From assembly GCF_000215955.2 (NCBI RefSeq), contig NZ_AFNV02000016.1, positions 1-64,000 on the forward strand: a stretch of 64,000 nt of DNA. The letters are read 5' to 3'. This document shows positions 1-9,016 of the stretch, one piece after another. Numbering within the stretch: position 1 is the stretch's first letter; every line of letters begins with the position of its first letter. Source of the DNA: Salinisphaera shabanensis E1L3A. GTDB taxonomy: Bacteria > Pseudomonadota > Gammaproteobacteria > Nevskiales > Salinisphaeraceae. The notes beneath the pieces are model-generated. The model saw only the letters and a list, made by a program, of their open reading frames with translations, ran no database searches and had not been told where the DNA came from. Made by a program: the position numbers and the translations under genes.

Positions 1-117
1 CTTAGCGCGAAACGGCAACACGCCCTAGTGTGGTGCGCAAGCTACGCCATCACGGGTTGCGTGCCACCGGTCGGGGCAGCGGCAAAACCGCAGCGCGGCG
101 TGAGCGACGTAAAGCCA
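1..117. other. Unassigned left-edge sequence
   Basis: No gene could be assigned here. One plus-strand frame is open from the first base to a TAA at 118-120, but its 39 residues resemble nothing I recognise. The stretch lies beyond the tmRNA terminator, so it is probably intergenic or the end of a gene outside the window. Confidence 0.3.
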
Positions 118-153
118 TAAAAAAAGCCCCTGTCGTATGACAGGGGCTCGTTT
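118..153 (-). terminator. Rho-independent terminator of tmRNA
   Basis: A 10-bp stem (125-134 pairing with 139-148) has a 4-nt loop and, read on the minus strand, is followed by a run of seven T (the A-run at 119-125). It lies directly after the encoded CCA end of ssrA. Confidence 0.85.
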
Positions 154-154
154 T

Positions 155-516
155 TGGTGGAGGCGGCGGGAATCGAACCCGCGTCCGCGGATTCTCGACC
201 CTCGGGTCTACATGCTTATTTCGTCTTTGATTGTCGGCGCGAGGTTACCCGACGAAAAGGGACAACCTGCGCGTATCTTCGTTTGCTCTTAACGGGTTGG
301 CCCGAAGCGGGGCCTTGCCGCGAGTCTGTAAGAGTCGATACCCGGATCCGGAAGCACAGACACTTACCGGGCGGGCACTAGCAGGCTTTTAAGCTGCTAG
401 AGCGTAGTTGTCGTCGTTCGCAACTAGCTTAGGTTGCAAATTGATTAACGAGGTTGATTTGCGACCTCGGCATGCACCTCGGGTTTTGACATCCGCGTCG
501 AAGCCATGTCGCCCCC
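155..516 (-). ncRNA. ssrA: Transfer-messenger RNA (tmRNA)
   Basis: tmRNA rescues ribosomes stalled on mRNAs without a stop codon and tags the unfinished peptide for proteolysis. On the minus strand the 5' end GGGGGCG pairs over 7 bp with CGCCTCC just before the 3' ACCA, forming the alanine-tRNA-like acceptor stem; the T-arm sequence GGTTCGATTCC is also present, and CCA is encoded. The resume frame reads GCG then AACGACGACAACTAC and on to TAA, giving the tag ANDDNYALAA, which has the usual AxxxxxALAA pattern. Length is 362 nt, normal for a one-piece tmRNA. Its protein partner gene smpB lies immediately upstream on the same strand. Confidence 0.97.
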
Positions 517-530
517 AAAAAGGCAATCGG

Positions 531-560
531 ATTGTAACAGGAAACGAAGTGCGGGCGGTG
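531..560 (-). promoter_or_regulatory. Possible tmRNA promoter (-10 TACAAT)
   Basis: Minus-strand TACAAT at 531-536 sits about 15 bases before the mature 5' end of ssrA, which would leave a short leader for RNase P to remove. The -35 region (about 554-559) is a poor match, so this is a weak call. Confidence 0.35.
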
Positions 561-582
561 CCCGGAAATTCAAGCCGGCGTA

Positions 583-1056
583 TCAGGTACGCAGAATCTG
601 CGCCTTACGGCGATTCCAGTCGGCTTCTTTCTTGGTCTGGCGCTTGTCGTAGTTGGCCTTGCCCTTGGCCAGCGCGATCTCCAGCTTGGCTTTGCCGCGT
701 TTCCAGTACATCGCCAGTGGCACGACGGTAAAACCTTTCTGCTCGGTTGCGCCGATGAGCGTGGCCAGCTCGCGCTCGTGCAGAAGCAGCTTGCGCGTGC
801 GCGTGGCATCCACCACGACATGCGTCGATGCCGACTCGAGCGGCTGGATATGGCTGCCGAGCAGAAATGCTTCGCCGTCCTTGATCAGGACATAGGCTTC
901 GGTGATGCGTCCTTTACCGGCACGAAGCGCCTTGACCTCCCAGCCTTCCAGCACAAGACCGGCTTCCAGGCGCTCCTCAAGGAAGAAGTCGTGACGCGCT
1001 CGCTTGTTGAGCGCGATGGTCGAGCTGGGCTGTTTGCTGTTTTTTTGCTTTGCCAT
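583..1056 (-). CDS. smpB: SsrA-binding protein SmpB
   Basis: SmpB binds the tRNA-like part of tmRNA and places it in the stalled ribosome during trans-translation. The 157-residue product has the family features: N-terminal [22 protein letters not shown], the [11 protein letters not shown] segment, and a basic C-terminal tail with KR-rich residues and a W near the end ([10 protein letters not shown]) that enters the mRNA channel. An in-frame ATG lies 22 codons upstream at 1122, but the conserved MAKQK start at 1056 follows an AAGG ribosome site and gives the usual length of about 160 residues. The gene is next to ssrA in the same orientation. Whether the two are cotranscribed is not clear, because ssrA has a possible promoter of its own. 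Confidence 0.97.
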   Translation of the reverse strand: MAKQKNSKQPSSTIALNKRARHDFFLEERLEAGLVLEGWEVKALRAGKGRITEAYVLIKDGEAFLLGSHIQPLESASTHVVVDATRTRKLLLHERELATLIGATEQKGFTVVPLAMYWKRGKAKLEIALAKGKANYDKRQTKKEADWNRRKAQILRT

Positions 1057-1258
1057 GGCCTTAGTATAGCTGCCCAGGGCAAGCAGGTAACCGGGGGGAC
1101 GATTTGCCGGCCGATCATTCACGGCACGTAGTCGCAGGGCGCGTGTCAGCCAGAGGTTCGTGCGTGCACGACCGATTCGATATTGAACGCAGTTGCATCG
1201 CCGCGCCGCTTGTTACTACGTGCGCGTACACGCGCGCCGCTGGCTGCAAGCGCGCCTG

Positions 1259-2641
1259 ATGGTTGCGTTCGCACAACGCCCGGAGTGGTCGTCCTCACCA
1301 CGTTTCGTCATTGCCACGATCGCGGCAGTGGTGAGTTTGAGTAACCTATGGCGTCTGCCTTACCTGCTGTCGGACTACGGCGCCGGGGCGTTTCTGCTGG
1401 TTTATGTGGCAGCGCTGCTGAGCATGGGGTTGCCGCTTTTTTCCGGCCAGCTGCTTATGGCTCGGGGTACGCGCGCGGATGTGCCGGGCGTGATCGCGGC
1501 CTGGACGCGCAACACGCCGCACTCGCGCGTGTGGATATGGAGCGGCTATCTGGCGGTGCTGGGCGCGGCCATGCTGTTAGCGGCTTACAGCGTCGTGGCT
1601 GCCTGGAGCCTGGCGTACAGCCTGCGCGGCGTAACCGGCATGCTGGATGGCAGCTCGGTCGCCGCAGCAAGCGCGCAGTTCGTGACATTCGCGCGCGACT
1701 CGGAGCGCGGTTTCGGCTGGTTGCTGCTGTTCTTCGCGCTGATTATTGCGACCGCCGCCCGCGGGTTGCGCCGCGGTGTCGAGCCAGTCATGCGCACGCT
1801 GGCTTTCTGCATGCTCATGGCGCTTACCACGCTGGTGGTATCCGCCCTCATGGATGCCCGCGCGGGTCCCGCGTTTCATGCCGTATTTGCAGCCGATTTC
1901 GGCGCGCTGGGGTGGCGGGGCGTGTTCGAAGCCCTGTACCAGGCGTTTTTTACCTTGAGCCTGGGTACAGGGGTCATCGTGTGTTTTGGTAGTTATCTGC
2001 CCAGCGATACGCCGGTGGTGCGTTTATCGTTGCTGATTCTCGGCATCGATCTGGCGGTGTCGATGGCCTGCGCGTTCATGCTGGCCGTGTTCGTGGGCGC
2101 CAGTGAGGCGGAGCTCGACGTGGGCATTCAGAGCCTGTTCGAAACACTGCCGGTCGCGCTTGCCGGCAACTGGCAGGCGCCGATCGTGTTCGTGCTCGTC
2201 GGGCTTGTGAGCCTGTCGACTGCGATCGGATTGTTCGAGCCGGTGGTGCAACTGGTACAGCAGCGCAGCGGCTATACGCGGCTGCGCTCGACGCTTTATG
2301 CCGGGGTCGGACTCGCGCTTCTAGGCATGGCCGCGTTGCTATCGTTCGGGGTGCTTCATAACGTAACGCTGTTCGGCTACAACCTGTTCGGCTGGCTCAT
2401 GCTGGCCACCGCACAGCTGATCGGGCCGCTGACGGGATTGCTGCTGTGTATCCTCATGGGCCGCGTATTGGCACGCAAGCGTCTGGTCAACGCATGGCAA
2501 CATGCGGGCGAATATAGCCGGGCGACGGGGTTTGCACTCTGGCACGCGCTGCTGCGCTATCCGACCCGAATCGTGCTGGTGCTGGTGCTGGCGTACGCGC
2601 TGGGTGCGTTGCGCGTAATCGAAATGGTGTGGTTCCCGTGA
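1259..2641 (+). CDS. Sodium:neurotransmitter symporter family transporter (NSS)
   Basis: A predicted inner-membrane Na+-coupled transporter for an amino acid or related solute, about 460 residues. The N-terminus has the NSS hallmark of the first two helices: W near the start, then SLSNLWRLPYLLSDYGAGAFLLVY, corresponding to the G-x-G-N-x-W-R-F-P-Y / GGGAF motif of LeuT-type carriers. Roughly eleven to twelve hydrophobic helices follow, the normal number. The start is uncertain: ATG at 1259 is chosen because the first helix follows closely, but no clear ribosome site is visible and the frame is open to a TTG at 1193. It overlaps rnfH by 4 bases (GTGA at 2638-2641), so the two are probably translated from one message. 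The substrate cannot be read from sequence. Confidence 0.85.
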   Translation: MVAFAQRPEWSSSPRFVIATIAAVVSLSNLWRLPYLLSDYGAGAFLLVYVAALLSMGLPLFSGQLLMARGTRADVPGVIAAWTRNTPHSRVWIWSGYLAVLGAAMLLAAYSVVAAWSLAYSLRGVTGMLDGSSVAAASAQFVTFARDSERGFGWLLLFFALIIATAARGLRRGVEPVMRTLAFCMLMALTTLVVSALMDARAGPAFHAVFAADFGALGWRGVFEALYQAFFTLSLGTGVIVCFGSYLPSDTPVVRLSLLILGIDLAVSMACAFMLAVFVGASEAELDVGIQSLFETLPVALAGNWQAPIVFVLVGLVSLSTAIGLFEPVVQLVQQRSGYTRLRSTLYAGVGLALLGMAALLSFGVLHNVTLFGYNLFGWLMLATAQLIGPLTGLLLCILMGRVLARKRLVNAWQHAGEYSRATGFALWHALLRYPTRIVLVLVLAYALGALRVIEMVWFP

Positions 2642-2964
2642 GTGAGTCGATCGACATTGAAGTGGTGCTGGCGTTGCCGGACGAATGCCTGCGTCGACAT
2701 ATTCGGCTGAATACGCCGGCGAGCGCGGCGGTTGCGCTACAGGCCAGTGGTCTGGATCGAGCGTATCGCGAACGCGTGGGCGAAGATACGCCGCCGCTGG
2801 GTGTCTACGGTCGCAAGATCAAACCGGACTATTTGCTCAAGAGCGGCGATCGTCTGGAAATTTATCGCCCGCTCACGGCAGACCCGCGCCAGCGGCGTCG
2901 CGCGCGAGCCGATGCCCGACGCCGCGGCGAGACCGCGGATTCAGACGGTTCAAGTTCCGGGTAG
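2638..2964 (+). CDS. rnfH: RnfH family (UPF0125) ubiquitin-like-fold protein
   Basis: A 108-residue protein of the RnfH/RatB family (UPF0125), a small beta-grasp fold whose role is not settled. The family segments are clear: an N-terminal EVVLALPDE, a GVYGRKIKPDYLLKSGDR stretch, and EIYRPLTADPRQRRRARA near the C-terminus, followed by an acidic-serine tail. The GTG at 2638 overlaps the stop codon of the upstream symporter gene; another GTG at 2629 is possible. In many gammaproteobacteria this gene sits between ratA and bamE near smpB; here bamE is present on the opposite strand (the 3' ends overlap by 15 bases) but ratA is absent. Confidence 0.9.
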   Translation: MSESIDIEVVLALPDECLRRHIRLNTPASAAVALQASGLDRAYRERVGEDTPPLGVYGRKIKPDYLLKSGDRLEIYRPLTADPRQRRRARADARRRGETADSDGSSSG

Positions 2965-3390
2965 CGGCCGGCTCAGCTGACGATCGGCGGAGCGATCGAT
3001 ATCGTCCGTGCCAGGTAGATCGTTATCCGGGCCGGGGGTGACGCTCGAGGGTACCGGCTCGTCGTCCATGATCTGGTCGGTGTATTCCTCGTCGCCATCG
3101 ATCTCCGCGAGCTTGTTATTGACGAAATAGAGGTTCAGCTCGCTCTTGCGCACATGCGCGCGCGGATCGCGGTAATAGAAGACATAGTCCCAGCGATCGT
3201 TTTCGAAGCTGCTGTCGATGAGCGACGTGCCCATGACGTATTCGACCTGACGCTTGGTCATGCCGATTTCGAGCTGGTTGACGTTCTTGGCCGTCACCAC
3301 ATTGCCTTGCACCACCGGCACGCGGAAGAAGACCGGTAGGCTGCATGCGCTGAGCATGAGCAGCATGACGAGCACGGCGACTGTTCTCAT
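2950..3390 (-). CDS. bamE: Outer membrane assembly lipoprotein BamE
   Basis: BamE (SmpA/OmlA) is a small lipoprotein of the BAM complex that inserts beta-barrel proteins into the outer membrane. The product is 146 residues from the ATG at 3390, with a hydrophobic signal peptide and a lipobox ending LSAC (Cys16). The domain has the typical EIGMTKRQVEYVMGTSL helix and WDYVFYYR strand. The last 40 residues are a less conserved acidic and proline-rich tail, longer than in Escherichia coli. An ATG at 3423 would add 11 residues before the signal peptide and is less likely. The 3' end overlaps convergent rnfH by 15 bases. Confidence 0.95.
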   Translation of the reverse strand: MRTVAVLVMLLMLSACSLPVFFRVPVVQGNVVTAKNVNQLEIGMTKRQVEYVMGTSLIDSSFENDRWDYVFYYRDPRAHVRKSELNLYFVNNKLAEIDGDEEYTDQIMDDEPVPSSVTPGPDNDLPGTDDIDRSADRQLSRPLPGT

Positions 3391-3492
3391 AGACTTGGAC
3401 CCGTAGTTAGCGAGGGGCATCATACGGCAGCGCTTTTGCGGCTGCCAAACGCGGTACGCCGTAGCCGTGCTCTGGGCAGGTATCCCGCGGAT

Positions 3493-5166
3493 TCAATCAC
3501 GTGCACGCTCGATCATGTCGGCGGCATGCGCTCGTGTCTGGGCGGTGAGTTCGACACCCCCGAGCATGCGCGCCACTTCTTCGACGCGCGTTTTCGCATC
3601 GAGATAGGTGATACGCGTCGAGGTGTTGCCGTTGCGCACCTGTTTGGCCACATGCAGATGATGCGCGGCCTGCGCAGCCACCTGGGGCAGATGCGTCACG
3701 CAAAGCGATTGCCCGGCGGTGCCGAGCGCGCGCAGCTGCCGGCCCACGATTTCGGCCACGCCGCCGCCGATGCCGGTATCGACTTCATCGAAAACCAGGG
3801 TAGGTACGCGGGTTCGCGTAGCGGCGACCACCTCGATCGCCAGACTGATACGCGACAGCTCGCCGCCCGAGGCCACGCGTTCGAGCGGACGTGCGCTCTG
3901 ACCGGGATTGGCCGCGATCAGAAATTCGATATCGTCGGTGCCGCTGGCGTTAATGCGCGTATGCGCAGCTGGGGTGATTCGCACGCTGAATTCGCCTTCG
4001 GGCATGCCCAGCGAACGAATAATCTCGGTAATGGCGTTACCGAGCTGGCTCGCCGCCGCACTGCGTTTGGCGCTGAGCGCGGCCGCCGCCTCGTGGTAGG
4101 CCTCGGTTTGCCGGGCTTCGTCCATCTTGAGCGTTTCCAAGCGTGCGCCGGCGCCTTCGAGCGCGTCGAGTTCATCGGCCAGCCGCGCGGCGAGCGCAGG
4201 CAACTCGGACGGCGCGCAGCGATGCTTGCGCGCCAGATCCTGAATGCTGGCCAGTCGTTGTTCGACTTCGCGAAAGCGTTGCGGGTCGATATCGAGCGTA
4301 TCCACATGATGGCGCAGCGCGTCGACCGCTTCTTGTGCCTGTATGCGCGCACTGGCGACCAGTTCGAGAATCGGCGCGAAACCGTTGTCGGTTTCGGCCA
4401 GATCGCCGACGAGACGCTCAGCGCTGCCGAGCTGATCCATCGCCGCGCCTTCTTCGGCTTCGTAAAGCAGGGTGAGCGCACGCTGCCCGTCGCCGATCAG
4501 GCGCTCTGCGCTGGCCAGCCGGCGATGTTCGGCTTCGAGTTCATCGAGTTCGTCCGCGCCGAGGTCCAGCGCCTCGAGTTCGCTGACCTGGTACTGCAGC
4601 AGATCGATACGCATGGCGCCTGCATCGTCGACCTGTTCGATGGCAGCAATCGCGGCGCGCGTTTCGCGCAGCGTATCGGCAGCCGCAGCCACCGCCGCAA
4701 GCGCCTCACTGTGTTCGCCGTATTCATCGACCAGGTCGCGCTGGGCACTTCGCCTCAACAGCGACTGGTGTGCATGCTGGCCGTGAATATCGACCAGGCG
4801 TTCGCCGAGTTCGCGCAGTTCGCGCGCCGGCATGGGCGTGCCGTTGATCCAGCACCGGCTACGGCCTTCACTGGCGACCACGCGCCGGATCAGGCATTCG
4901 TTGTCGTCGTCGAGTTCGTGTTCGGCCAGCCACTCGCGCGCGGCCGGGGCATCATCGAGCACGAAGCGCGCGCTCACCTCGGCGCGCTCCGCACCCTCGC
5001 GTACGGCTTGCGCATCCGCGCGATCGCCGAGGATGAGATTGAGCGCGTCCACCAGGATCGACTTGCCTGCGCCGGTTTCACCGGAAAGCACCGTCATGCC
5101 GGATTCGAACTCGACGTCCAGCCGATCGATGATCGCAAAATTGCGAATGGTGATTTCAGCCAGCAT
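3493..5166 (-). CDS. recN: DNA repair protein RecN
   Basis: RecN is an SMC-like ATPase that acts early in double-strand-break repair. The 557-residue product has a Walker A motif (GETGAGKS, residues 29-36), long coiled-coil arms, and a C-terminal ATPase half with the ASGGELSRISLAI signature and the Walker B sequence PTLVFDEVDTGIGG, then THLPQVAAQAHHH-type residues. The ATG at 5166 shares its A with the TGA of nadK (TGATG), showing translational coupling; an upstream in-frame start at 5199 would lie inside nadK and add 11 residues before the conserved N-terminus. A nadK-recN pair is common in gammaproteobacteria. SOS regulation is usual for recN, but I see no separate promoter or LexA box immediately upstream, since the gene is coupled to nadK. 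Confidence 0.97.
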   Translation of the reverse strand: MLAEITIRNFAIIDRLDVEFESGMTVLSGETGAGKSILVDALNLILGDRADAQAVREGAERAEVSARFVLDDAPAAREWLAEHELDDDNECLIRRVVASEGRSRCWINGTPMPARELRELGERLVDIHGQHAHQSLLRRSAQRDLVDEYGEHSEALAAVAAAADTLRETRAAIAAIEQVDDAGAMRIDLLQYQVSELEALDLGADELDELEAEHRRLASAERLIGDGQRALTLLYEAEEGAAMDQLGSAERLVGDLAETDNGFAPILELVASARIQAQEAVDALRHHVDTLDIDPQRFREVEQRLASIQDLARKHRCAPSELPALAARLADELDALEGAGARLETLKMDEARQTEAYHEAAAALSAKRSAAASQLGNAITEIIRSLGMPEGEFSVRITPAAHTRINASGTDDIEFLIAANPGQSARPLERVASGGELSRISLAIEVVAATRTRVPTLVFDEVDTGIGGGVAEIVGRQLRALGTAGQSLCVTHLPQVAAQAAHHLHVAKQVRNGNTSTRITYLDAKTRVEEVARMLGGVELTAQTRAHAADMIERARD

Positions 5167-6059
5167 CAGGAATGCGCCAGCTTCTGGCCGCGGCCCCACT
5201 GCAACTTGTTGCGCAAGATATTGAAATAGTCGTAGTTGGGCGGATGGATCAGCTTGAGATCGTGTGCGCCGCGGCGGATATGCACGCAGTCGCCCGCGCC
5301 CAGCGGCTGGCTGACCTGGCCATCGCTGGTGAAAAGCGCCGCGCCGTCGAGCGTATCGGCCACGCGGATCTCGATTTCATGATCGGCGTCGACGATCAGC
5401 GGCCGGTCCGAAAGCGTATGCGGACAGATCGGCACCAGCGCCAGCGCGTTGAGTCCCGGATGCAAAACCGGGCCGCCGCCGGACAGTGCATAGGCCGTCG
5501 AGCCGGTGGGCGTGGCCACCACCATGCCGTCGGCACGATGATGACTGATGAAGGCGCCGTTCATATACGTATCGAAATCAAGAACCCGGGCGAATGCCTG
5601 ATTGCGGATTACACATTCATTAATCGCGGAGAATTGCTCGGGCTGCATTGTCCCGTCGGCGCGCTCGATCTGTGCGCAGAGCATGAGTCGTGACTCGGCG
5701 ATGTAATCGCCGGCAAAAATATCGTCGAGCGTGGTGCTCATGTCGGCGGGCAGCACATCGACCATGAAACCCAGGCGGCCGAGATTGACGCCGAGCAGCG
5801 GCGTGGCCGAGGCCGCGACCGAGCGCCCGGCGTCCAGCAGCGTACCGTCGCCGCCGACGACCACGACCAGGTCGCAGCGTTCGCCCAGTTCCGCTCGGGG
5901 GCAGGTGTCTACACCGTCGTGCGCGCTGGCGTGGCCTTCGTCGAGGAGTACGTGTTTGTTTCTCGCCTGTAGATCGGCGATCAGATTCTTGAGGGTCTGG
6001 CGTACGCCGTCGTCGTTTTTCTTGGCCAGGATGCCGACGGTTTCGAACTGTTGCGCCAT
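5166..6059 (-). CDS. nadK: NAD kinase
   Basis: NadK phosphorylates NAD to NADP and is the only de novo source of NADP. The 297-residue protein has the GGDGTLL motif (residues 69-75), then NLGRLGFM, NECVI, and the glycine-rich TPTGSTAYALSGGGP segment that binds NAD. The start ATG at 6059 gives MAQQFETVGILAKKND, which matches the family N-terminus; the frame extends 14 codons further to 6101 without conserved sequence. It is the first gene of a nadK-recN unit, transcribed away from grpE. Confidence 0.97.
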   Translation of the reverse strand: MAQQFETVGILAKKNDDGVRQTLKNLIADLQARNKHVLLDEGHASAHDGVDTCPRAELGERCDLVVVVGGDGTLLDAGRSVAASATPLLGVNLGRLGFMVDVLPADMSTTLDDIFAGDYIAESRLMLCAQIERADGTMQPEQFSAINECVIRNQAFARVLDFDTYMNGAFISHHRADGMVVATPTGSTAYALSGGGPVLHPGLNALALVPICPHTLSDRPLIVDADHEIEIRVADTLDGAALFTSDGQVSQPLGAGDCVHIRRGAHDLKLIHPPNYDYFNILRNKLQWGRGQKLAHS

Positions 6060-6147
6060 GCGCGTGCCTGCGGCCTGCCGGGAAGTCGATCGCGTAAGCA
6101 TTCACGCCTTGGTCGACAATTTCAACGAAAACCGGGGGCGCCGCGCG

Positions 6148-6176
6148 CTTGAAATGGCTGCAGCCAGCCCAATGGT
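6148..6176 (+). promoter_or_regulatory. Sigma-32-like heat-shock promoter before grpE
   Basis: CTTGAA at 6148-6153, a 14-base spacer, and CCCAATGG at 6168-6175 match the heat-shock consensus CTTGAA / CCCCATNT well. It ends 67 bases before the grpE ATG. It fits the known heat-shock regulation of grpE; activity is inferred. Confidence 0.7.
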
Positions 6177-6242
6177 GAGGGCAGTCACGCCGGCGTAGGG
6201 CATTCTCGCCGGCACCGTCCAACAAGCGGGGATTTGCAACAG

Positions 6243-6872
6243 ATGAGCCAGGACGAAAAACACAACACACCGCACGGCGAAACGGATTCCGCGGCTGAAA
6301 ACACGCCTCAGCCGGATATCGAAGGTATCCAGACCGGCACAGAAGAGTACGTCGACGCGGGTGAAGCCACGGCCGACAGCATTGCGGAAACCGATGAGCT
6401 GCAGGCCGAGCTCGATCAGGCGCGTGCTGAAGCCGAGCAGTATCGCGATCAGGCGGTGCGTGCGCATGCCGAAATGGAAAACGTGCGCAAGCGCGCGCAG
6501 CGCGATGTGGAATCGGCGCGCAAGTTCGCCATCGAGAAGTTCGCCTCCGAGCTGCTGGGCGTGCGCGACAGCCTGGAACTGGGCTTGAAAGCCGCCGAAG
6601 AACACAGCGGCGACTACGATAAGCTCAAGGAAGGCATGGACATGACCGTGCGCATGCTGGTGTCAAGCATGGAAAAGGTCGGTATCGAAGCGATCGACCC
6701 GAAAGGTGAGGCCTTCAACCCCGAGTTCCACGAAGCGGTCTCGACCCAGCCCAGCGAAGAACTGGAGCCCAATACCGTCGCCGAGGTGATGCAGAAGGGC
6801 TACACGCTCAATGGGCGTGTGCTGCGGGCGGCCATGGTGGTCGTTGCCAAGCCCGCCGATGGTAATTCGTAG
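6243..6872 (+). CDS. grpE: Nucleotide exchange factor GrpE
   Basis: GrpE releases ADP from DnaK and so drives the chaperone cycle. The 209-residue product has an acidic, low-complexity N-terminus (residues 1-45), a long coiled coil (AEMENVRKRAQRDVESARKFAIEKFASELL) and the C-terminal beta domain with the HEAVSTQPS and GYTLNGRVLRAAMVVVAK segments. The ATG at 6243 lies 10 bases after an AAGCGGGGA ribosome site; a TTG three codons earlier is less likely. It leads the grpE-dnaK-dnaJ chaperone cluster and has a sigma-32-like promoter upstream. Confidence 0.97.
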   Translation: MSQDEKHNTPHGETDSAAENTPQPDIEGIQTGTEEYVDAGEATADSIAETDELQAELDQARAEAEQYRDQAVRAHAEMENVRKRAQRDVESARKFAIEKFASELLGVRDSLELGLKAAEEHSGDYDKLKEGMDMTVRMLVSSMEKVGIEAIDPKGEAFNPEFHEAVSTQPSEELEPNTVAEVMQKGYTLNGRVLRAAMVVVAKPADGNS

Positions 6873-6907
6873 GCGACTAGAAATACGACGCATGACGGGG
6901 TGTAGCG

Positions 6908-6936
6908 CTTGAAAACATTCGCAGCGCGCCCCAAAT
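6908..6936 (+). promoter_or_regulatory. Sigma-32-like heat-shock promoter before dnaK
   Basis: CTTGAA at 6908-6913, a 15-base spacer and CCCCAAAT at 6929-6936 form a near-consensus heat-shock promoter. It lies in the 124-base grpE-dnaK gap, 60 bases before dnaK, so dnaK can be transcribed separately from grpE. Confidence 0.75.
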
Positions 6937-6996
6937 CGATTGTCAAGTCAAGTTTAAAGACGCTGCTAATGCAGTGCGAAGTAGAGGGAATTAAAC

Positions 6997-8937
6997 ATGG
7001 GTAAGATTATCGGTATCGATCTCGGCACCACGAACTCGTGCGTGGCCGTGCTCGAAGGCGATCAGCCGAAAGTGATCGAGAATGCGGAAGGCGAGCGCAC
7101 TACGCCGTCGGTTGTGGCGTTCACTGACGATGACCAGACGCTGGTTGGCCGTCCGGCCAAGCGCCAGGCGGTTACCAACCCCAACGATACGCTTTATGCG
7201 ATCAAGCGCCTGATCGGCCGTACCTTCGATGATCCGACCACGCAGAAGGATATCGAGACGGTCCCCTACAAGATCGTCAAGGCCGACAACGGCGATGCGT
7301 GGGTCGAAGCGCGCGGTCAGAAGATGGCGCCGCCGGAAGTCTCGGCCAAGGTCCTTCAGAAGATGAAGGCCACCGCCGAAGACTATCTCGGCGAAAAGGT
7401 CACCGAAGCCGTGATCACCGTGCCGGCCTACTTCAACGACGCCCAGCGTCAGGCCACCAAGGACGCCGGTCGTATTGCCGGGCTCGACGTCAAACGCATC
7501 ATCAACGAGCCGACCGCGGCCGCGCTGGCCTATGGCATGGACAAAAAGGGCGGCGACAAGAAGATCGCGGTCTACGACCTGGGCGGCGGCACTTTCGATA
7601 TCTCCATCATCGAAGTGGCCGAAGTCGATGGCGAACACCAGTTCGAAGTGCATGCCACCAATGGCGACACCTTCCTGGGTGGTGAAGACTTCGACAACGC
7701 CATCATCGAGCACATCGCGGCCGAGTTCGAAAAAGAACAGGGCGTGGATCTGCGCAAGGACAAGCTCGCGCTGCAGCGCCTGAAAGAGGCCGCAGAGAAA
7801 GCCAAGATTGAGCTGTCCTCCACACAGCAGACCGAAATCAATCTGCCGTACGTGACCGCCGATCAGTCGGGTCCGAAGCATCTCAACATGAAGATGACCC
7901 GGGCCAAGCTGGAAAGCCTGGTCGACGATCTGGTCGCTCGTACGATCGATCCCTGCCGCACCGCGCTCAAGGACGCGGGCATGAAGGCATCGGACATCGA
8001 CGACGTGATTCTCGTCGGCGGCCAGACCCGCATGCCGGCCGTGCAGGAAGCGGTGAAGAGCTTCTTCGGCAAGGAAGCACGCAAGGACGTGAACCCGGAC
8101 GAAGCCGTGGCTGTCGGTGCCGCGATTCAGGGCTCGGTCCTGTCGGGCGACACCAAGGACGTGCTGCTGCTCGACGTCACGCCGCTGTCGCTGGGTATCG
8201 AAACCCTCGGCGGCAAGATGACCAAGCTCATCGAGAAGAACACCACCATTCCGACCCGCAAGTCGGAAGTGTTCTCGACCGCCGAAGACAACCAGCCGGC
8301 CGTGACCGTGCATGTGCTCCAGGGTGAGCGCGAGCAGGCGTCGGCCAACAAGTCGCTGGGCCGTTTTGATCTGTCGGACATTCCGCCGGCACCGCGTGGC
8401 ACGCCGCAGATCGAAGTCACCTTCGATATCGATGCCAACGGCATCCTGAACGTGTCGGCCAAGGACAAGGCGACCGGCAAGGAACAGTCGATCGTCATCA
8501 AGGCTTCTTCCGGTCTGTCGGACGAAGAGATCGACCAGATGGTCGCCGATGCCGAAGCGCATGCCGAGGAAGACGCCAAGTTCAACGAACTGATCACGGC
8601 GCGTAACCAGGCCGATGGCCTGATCCACGGCATCGAGAAGGCCATGCGCGATCTGGGCGACAAGGTCAGCGACGACGAGAAGAAGTCGATCGACGACGCG
8701 ATCGCCGAACTGCGCACTGCGCTCGAAGGCGACGACAAGGACGAGATCGACGCCAAGACGCAGAAGCTCTCCGAAGCCTCTGCGCCGGTCATGGAAAAGG
8801 CCTACAGCGACGGTCAGGGCGATGACGCCGCTGGCGAAGGCCAGGCCCAGGATCAGGGCGGCTCGAACGACGACGTCGTCGATGCAGACTTCGAAGAAGT
8901 CAAGGACGACGACAAGAAGTCGGGCACCAATTCCTAA
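6997..8937 (+). CDS. dnaK: Chaperone protein DnaK (Hsp70)
   Basis: DnaK is the major cytoplasmic Hsp70, binding exposed hydrophobic peptides in an ATP-dependent cycle with DnaJ and GrpE. The 646-residue protein begins [15 protein letters not shown] (phosphate-1 motif), carries [13 protein letters not shown] (phosphate-2), the interdomain linker [16 protein letters not shown], a substrate-binding domain, an alpha-helical lid, and an acidic tail ending with the typical [12 protein letters not shown]. Length is normal. An AGAGGGA ribosome site precedes the ATG. A strong terminator stands between dnaK and dnaJ. Confidence 0.99.
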   Translation: MGKIIGIDLGTTNSCVAVLEGDQPKVIENAEGERTTPSVVAFTDDDQTLVGRPAKRQAVTNPNDTLYAIKRLIGRTFDDPTTQKDIETVPYKIVKADNGDAWVEARGQKMAPPEVSAKVLQKMKATAEDYLGEKVTEAVITVPAYFNDAQRQATKDAGRIAGLDVKRIINEPTAAALAYGMDKKGGDKKIAVYDLGGGTFDISIIEVAEVDGEHQFEVHATNGDTFLGGEDFDNAIIEHIAAEFEKEQGVDLRKDKLALQRLKEAAEKAKIELSSTQQTEINLPYVTADQSGPKHLNMKMTRAKLESLVDDLVARTIDPCRTALKDAGMKASDIDDVILVGGQTRMPAVQEAVKSFFGKEARKDVNPDEAVAVGAAIQGSVLSGDTKDVLLLDVTPLSLGIETLGGKMTKLIEKNTTIPTRKSEVFSTAEDNQPAVTVHVLQGEREQASANKSLGRFDLSDIPPAPRGTPQIEVTFDIDANGILNVSAKDKATGKEQSIVIKASSGLSDEEIDQMVADAEAHAEEDAKFNELITARNQADGLIHGIEKAMRDLGDKVSDDEKKSIDDAIAELRTALEGDDKDEIDAKTQKLSEASAPVMEKAYSDGQGDDAAGEGQAQDQGGSNDDVVDADFEEVKDDDKKSGTNS

Positions 8938-8960
8938 TCGAATGATTGGGTAGTCCTTCA

Positions 8961-8995
8961 GCCGGGGCAGCGCCTGTCGTTGCCCCGGCGTTTTT
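8961..8995 (+). terminator. Hairpin terminator between dnaK and dnaJ
   Basis: A 9-bp GC-rich stem (8961-8969 with 8981-8989) is followed by five T. It lies 24 bases after dnaK and 22 before dnaJ, so it may act as a partial terminator that lowers dnaJ expression relative to dnaK. Confidence 0.75.
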
Positions 8996-9016
8996 GGTTC
9001 TAAAGGTCAACGATTC

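Noticed and set aside
3436-5229. A 597-residue plus-strand frame opposite recN
   Set aside because: recN is certain on the minus strand with Walker motifs; the plus translation is low-complexity and unlike any protein.
6991-8628. A 545-residue minus-strand frame opposite dnaK
   Set aside because: dnaK is certain; antisense shadow.
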